The translations under genes were made by a program, and so were the position numbers. A model generated the notes under the pieces. That model ran no database searches. It was not told the DNA's origin and saw only the letters and a program-made list of their open reading frames with translations. A stretch of 64,000 nt of DNA, from NCBI GenBank assembly GCA_032164295.1, contig JAJHTX010000010.1:124001-188000 (forward strand), given 5' to 3'. Below are positions 61,615 through 64,000 of the stretch, piece by piece. The first letter of the stretch is position 1; each line of letters starts with the position of its first letter. This DNA comes from Inonotus obliquus. Its lineage: Eukaryota > Basidiomycota > Agaricomycetes > Hymenochaetales > Hymenochaetaceae.

Positions 61615-62637
61615 ATAATCTCTAACCGTAAGAACCCAATATATAACTGATCCATTTTGAAATACAACACAATTGAATCGCCCGAGCCCGATTTAATGGT
61701 GAATATTAGAAGAATAATGCTACTCCCTACTGGATGTCCACGCTGCGACTCGCCTGCGAGTACGATTGGTTGCCAGTGGTTGGAGGAATCGTTCAGCATG
61801 GGCTGTAGCCGGTCACGAGGGAAGCGGTGGCCTGTTAGTGAGCAGCTCGCTGGCGCGTGTGGGTCGATGACGAGGATTGGGAATCGGGAGGTGGGAATTG
61901 GGAATGGCCCATGGTAACTTGAAACGGAGGTGGGTATTCTCAGCTGACTCAGCACTTGTCACAGCTCTTGCAGCTCTTGCCTCTTCTTCCTTCTTATTTC
62001 CGCCACCCGTCGTTGCTATCGGTACAGCACCATTGACTTTCGTAGTTCTCTTCGCTGTCCGCGCCGAGCACAACATAGATAAGTACATACTTTCCATTAG
62101 GGCTATTTTCCGCTATTTTGCCTCGTTTGCTTTTCGACCATGTCCCGATTGGTCTCACAGTCGCTTATCAGCCTGCAAAGTCGTTTCGCTAGGCTATGTT
62201 TCTCGTCCTTTTGTCCAATCCACTGGTTCCGGACCCACCGATGTGCTCTTCTGCTACAAGTCTATAGTCGTAAGGCTGAGCTTGGACGTAGCCGACACCA
62301 TACAATGGCCCTAGTGGACAGGTTTCCCGGAGAATAGCCGTAGCAAATACTCGTTGTCTTATGGTACTTGCCAGCATTTGTCCTTCGATCAGCAGCTAAG
62401 TACAACTCACGTCCTCCCTCCGCGTGTCCACCCGCGTCATTGGCTAGTCAGTCGTTCTTGCATGTTTGATGACAATTTTCGGCCCACCTCACGCCTCAGG
62501 TTGCAGCCATTGAGAATCGCTTCGCTGCGAATGCATATGAAGACTGGCACTTCTATCTTTGCACCAAGCCTCTCGCCTACCTCAAATTGCAACTCAAATT
62601 CGTATATATTCCTCCTGCAATAACTTCTGGTCGGACA
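61615..62637. other. Intergenic, nothing recognised
   Basis: Several overlapping frames up to 145 codons on the plus strand (61877-62314), without motif; probably spacer and the promoter of the F-box gene. Confidence 0.35.
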
Positions 62638-64000
62638 ATGTCCGCTCCTGACCGGGCAAAAGCTATCGAAGTACCGCCCGAGTTATGGCATGAAATCCTG
62701 AGGCACTCCTGCGTCGAAGATGTCCTGAATCTTGAAAGGGTGAGTATGCTATTTCCCTGGCAGCGGTTGGCCAGGTTGACGCGTTGCTCCTCCAGACGTG
62801 TCAGTTCTTTCGCACAGCTATTTCGGATCGACACTTTTGGTTGAGACGGCTACAAGAACTCGATTACATACATGCGCCCGATCTTCCTTCCCACATCTCT
62901 GTCGGTTCCATGACCTATCAGGAGTTACGAAACTTGGTCGTCAGGGCAAGGAGACGAGTATTGAAATTCACTGGATTATCGACCCTTCAGGTCTCTAAGG
63001 AGGTCACTATACCGATAGGTCGAGAGAACGCAAACGGTATTCTGGGAGATCCTTCAGGCTGGGGGGCTGACACAATGCTACTTCCTGGTGGGCAGTATCT
63101 CCTTATCCTATGGCCCGCCGGGTATTTGCAGTGCTGGAACGTCATCACAAAATTGTGTTTGTGGACGTATCCTCCACTTTTTGTGGATATGGTCGACGTG
63201 CAACGCACGATTGTGAAGTACCCCTTTGCGTTTGAAATACTCCCAAACGGCGAGGTGCATGTTGCTGTAGCAACTGAGGCCGTAGACAACAACCAAAGGT
63301 ACGTCCCATCTACTTGTTCAGTGCATAAATAACTTCTCTGCCTAGGTCGCTTGAGATCGTCGGCTTCTCCCTTGACAAATCCTTATCTGTCTTGTATCAG
63401 GTAAAGCCCCTGGAGCTTGGTGTTTCATATGGGATTCCTGCCATAGTCAGATTACATAGGGACGTTTTAGTTGCTTATACAGAGGGATACATCATCGTTG
63501 ACTTCTGGAGGGAGGACCGAAATGTGGTGATAACAGAAGTAAGTCAAATTGGTCCATGATCGGGCGTTTGACTAAAAAGCTTCAGGGTATAATTGACGCA
63601 TTGGAAATCATCGATGACTTCATCATTGGTGTGACGAGCTACTATGACGGGAACTCGCTGATTGCGATCCCACTGAAAGCTCTTCGCGAAGTGACGACTC
63701 CTCAGATCCGCCTCGATGATTTACCCATCTCGTCGTGTGATATTAATCAGCCTGTCGGTCGGATTGTTGGGAGATCCCTGCTTTCATTGTGCTCGTTTCA
63801 CTGGCAAGGACCCCCAAGTGAACGGGAGGACACTATAATCACCGTCATGGCAGACGTGTATGATGAGCAGAACTGCGACTTCCCTATGGCTGAGTTCTTT
63901 TCGTTCAATTTAGACATGAAGGAGTCCTCGAATAGATCTTCTCATGCAGGAACGAGGATTCCAACACTGAAGTCACTCGGACGATCGAGCTTTACGAGTT
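62638..64000 (+). CDS. F-box protein, 3' end beyond window
   Basis: Exons 62638-62739, 62796-63298, 63346-63538 and 63586 to the edge give 404 residues so far. Residues 11-50 form an F-box: VPPELWHEILRHSCVEDVLN, then, across the first intron, CQFFRTAISDRHFWLRRL, the usual helical end. F-box proteins bind Skp1 and bring substrates to SCF ubiquitin ligases. The rest looks like a beta-propeller-like sequence (LLPGGQYLLILWPAGYLQCW, FSLDKSLSVLYQ), a layout widely expanded in mushroom-forming fungi. The start ATG at 62638 directly precedes the F-box; an in-frame start lies farther upstream at 62587 only as a non-ATG codon. All three introns are canonical. Confidence 0.85.

Overview
The window looks like nuclear DNA of a filamentous basidiomycete, most likely Agaricomycotina. 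Genes are split by many 45-90 bp introns with fungal GTRNGT donors, coding density is modest, and the recognisable proteins are typical of that group: a berberine-bridge-like oxidoreductase, a PMR1-type Ca/Mn ATPase, a DH-BAR GEF, EFG1 and an F-box protein. No database search was possible. Family names rest on motifs I recognise, and all exon models were built by hand from splice signals and reading phase.

Layout. 1-556: 3' end of an FAD-linked oxidoreductase. 1.77-2.03 kb: a small gene. 2.5-6.2 kb: a duplicated pair of small minus-strand genes, one decayed, with a 1.55 kb hAT transposon relic (3618-5172, perfect 8-bp target duplication) inserted upstream of the decayed copy. 6.9-12.4 kb: a head-to-head pair, pmr1 (minus) and an SR-rich SCI1-like protein (plus). 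13.9-24.2 kb: first part of an array of small minus-strand zinc-cluster genes, with a 546 bp hAT-like MITE at 20.0 kb. 25.5-28.6 kb: DH-BAR GEF. 28.6-34 kb: nearly empty. 34.0-35.5 and 40.3-41.6 kb: two plus-strand paralogues of unknown function, the second followed by a heptamer satellite. 42.7-43.8 kb: EFG1. 44.1-59.6 kb: the rest of the zinc-cluster array. 60.8-61.6 kb: a four-helix membrane protein. 62.6 kb to the end: an F-box protein running off the edge.

The most unusual content is the minus-strand zinc-cluster array. I can assemble nine genes plus several decayed pieces. Type I genes (71 to about 228 aa) are an acidic or Ser/Gln/Tyr-rich N-terminus, one Zn(II)2Cys6 cluster and a 3-17 residue tail, with no fungal transcription-factor middle domain. 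An intron sits immediately before the third cysteine codon in every copy, and the next exon is exactly 72 nt in four of them. Type II genes (169 and 203 aa) carry a shorter cluster loop and a shared C-terminal domain I cannot name. Some copies have lost zinc ligands, which suggests birth-and-death evolution. Housekeeping genes (pmr1, SCI1-like, GEF, EFG1) sit between these accessory blocks.
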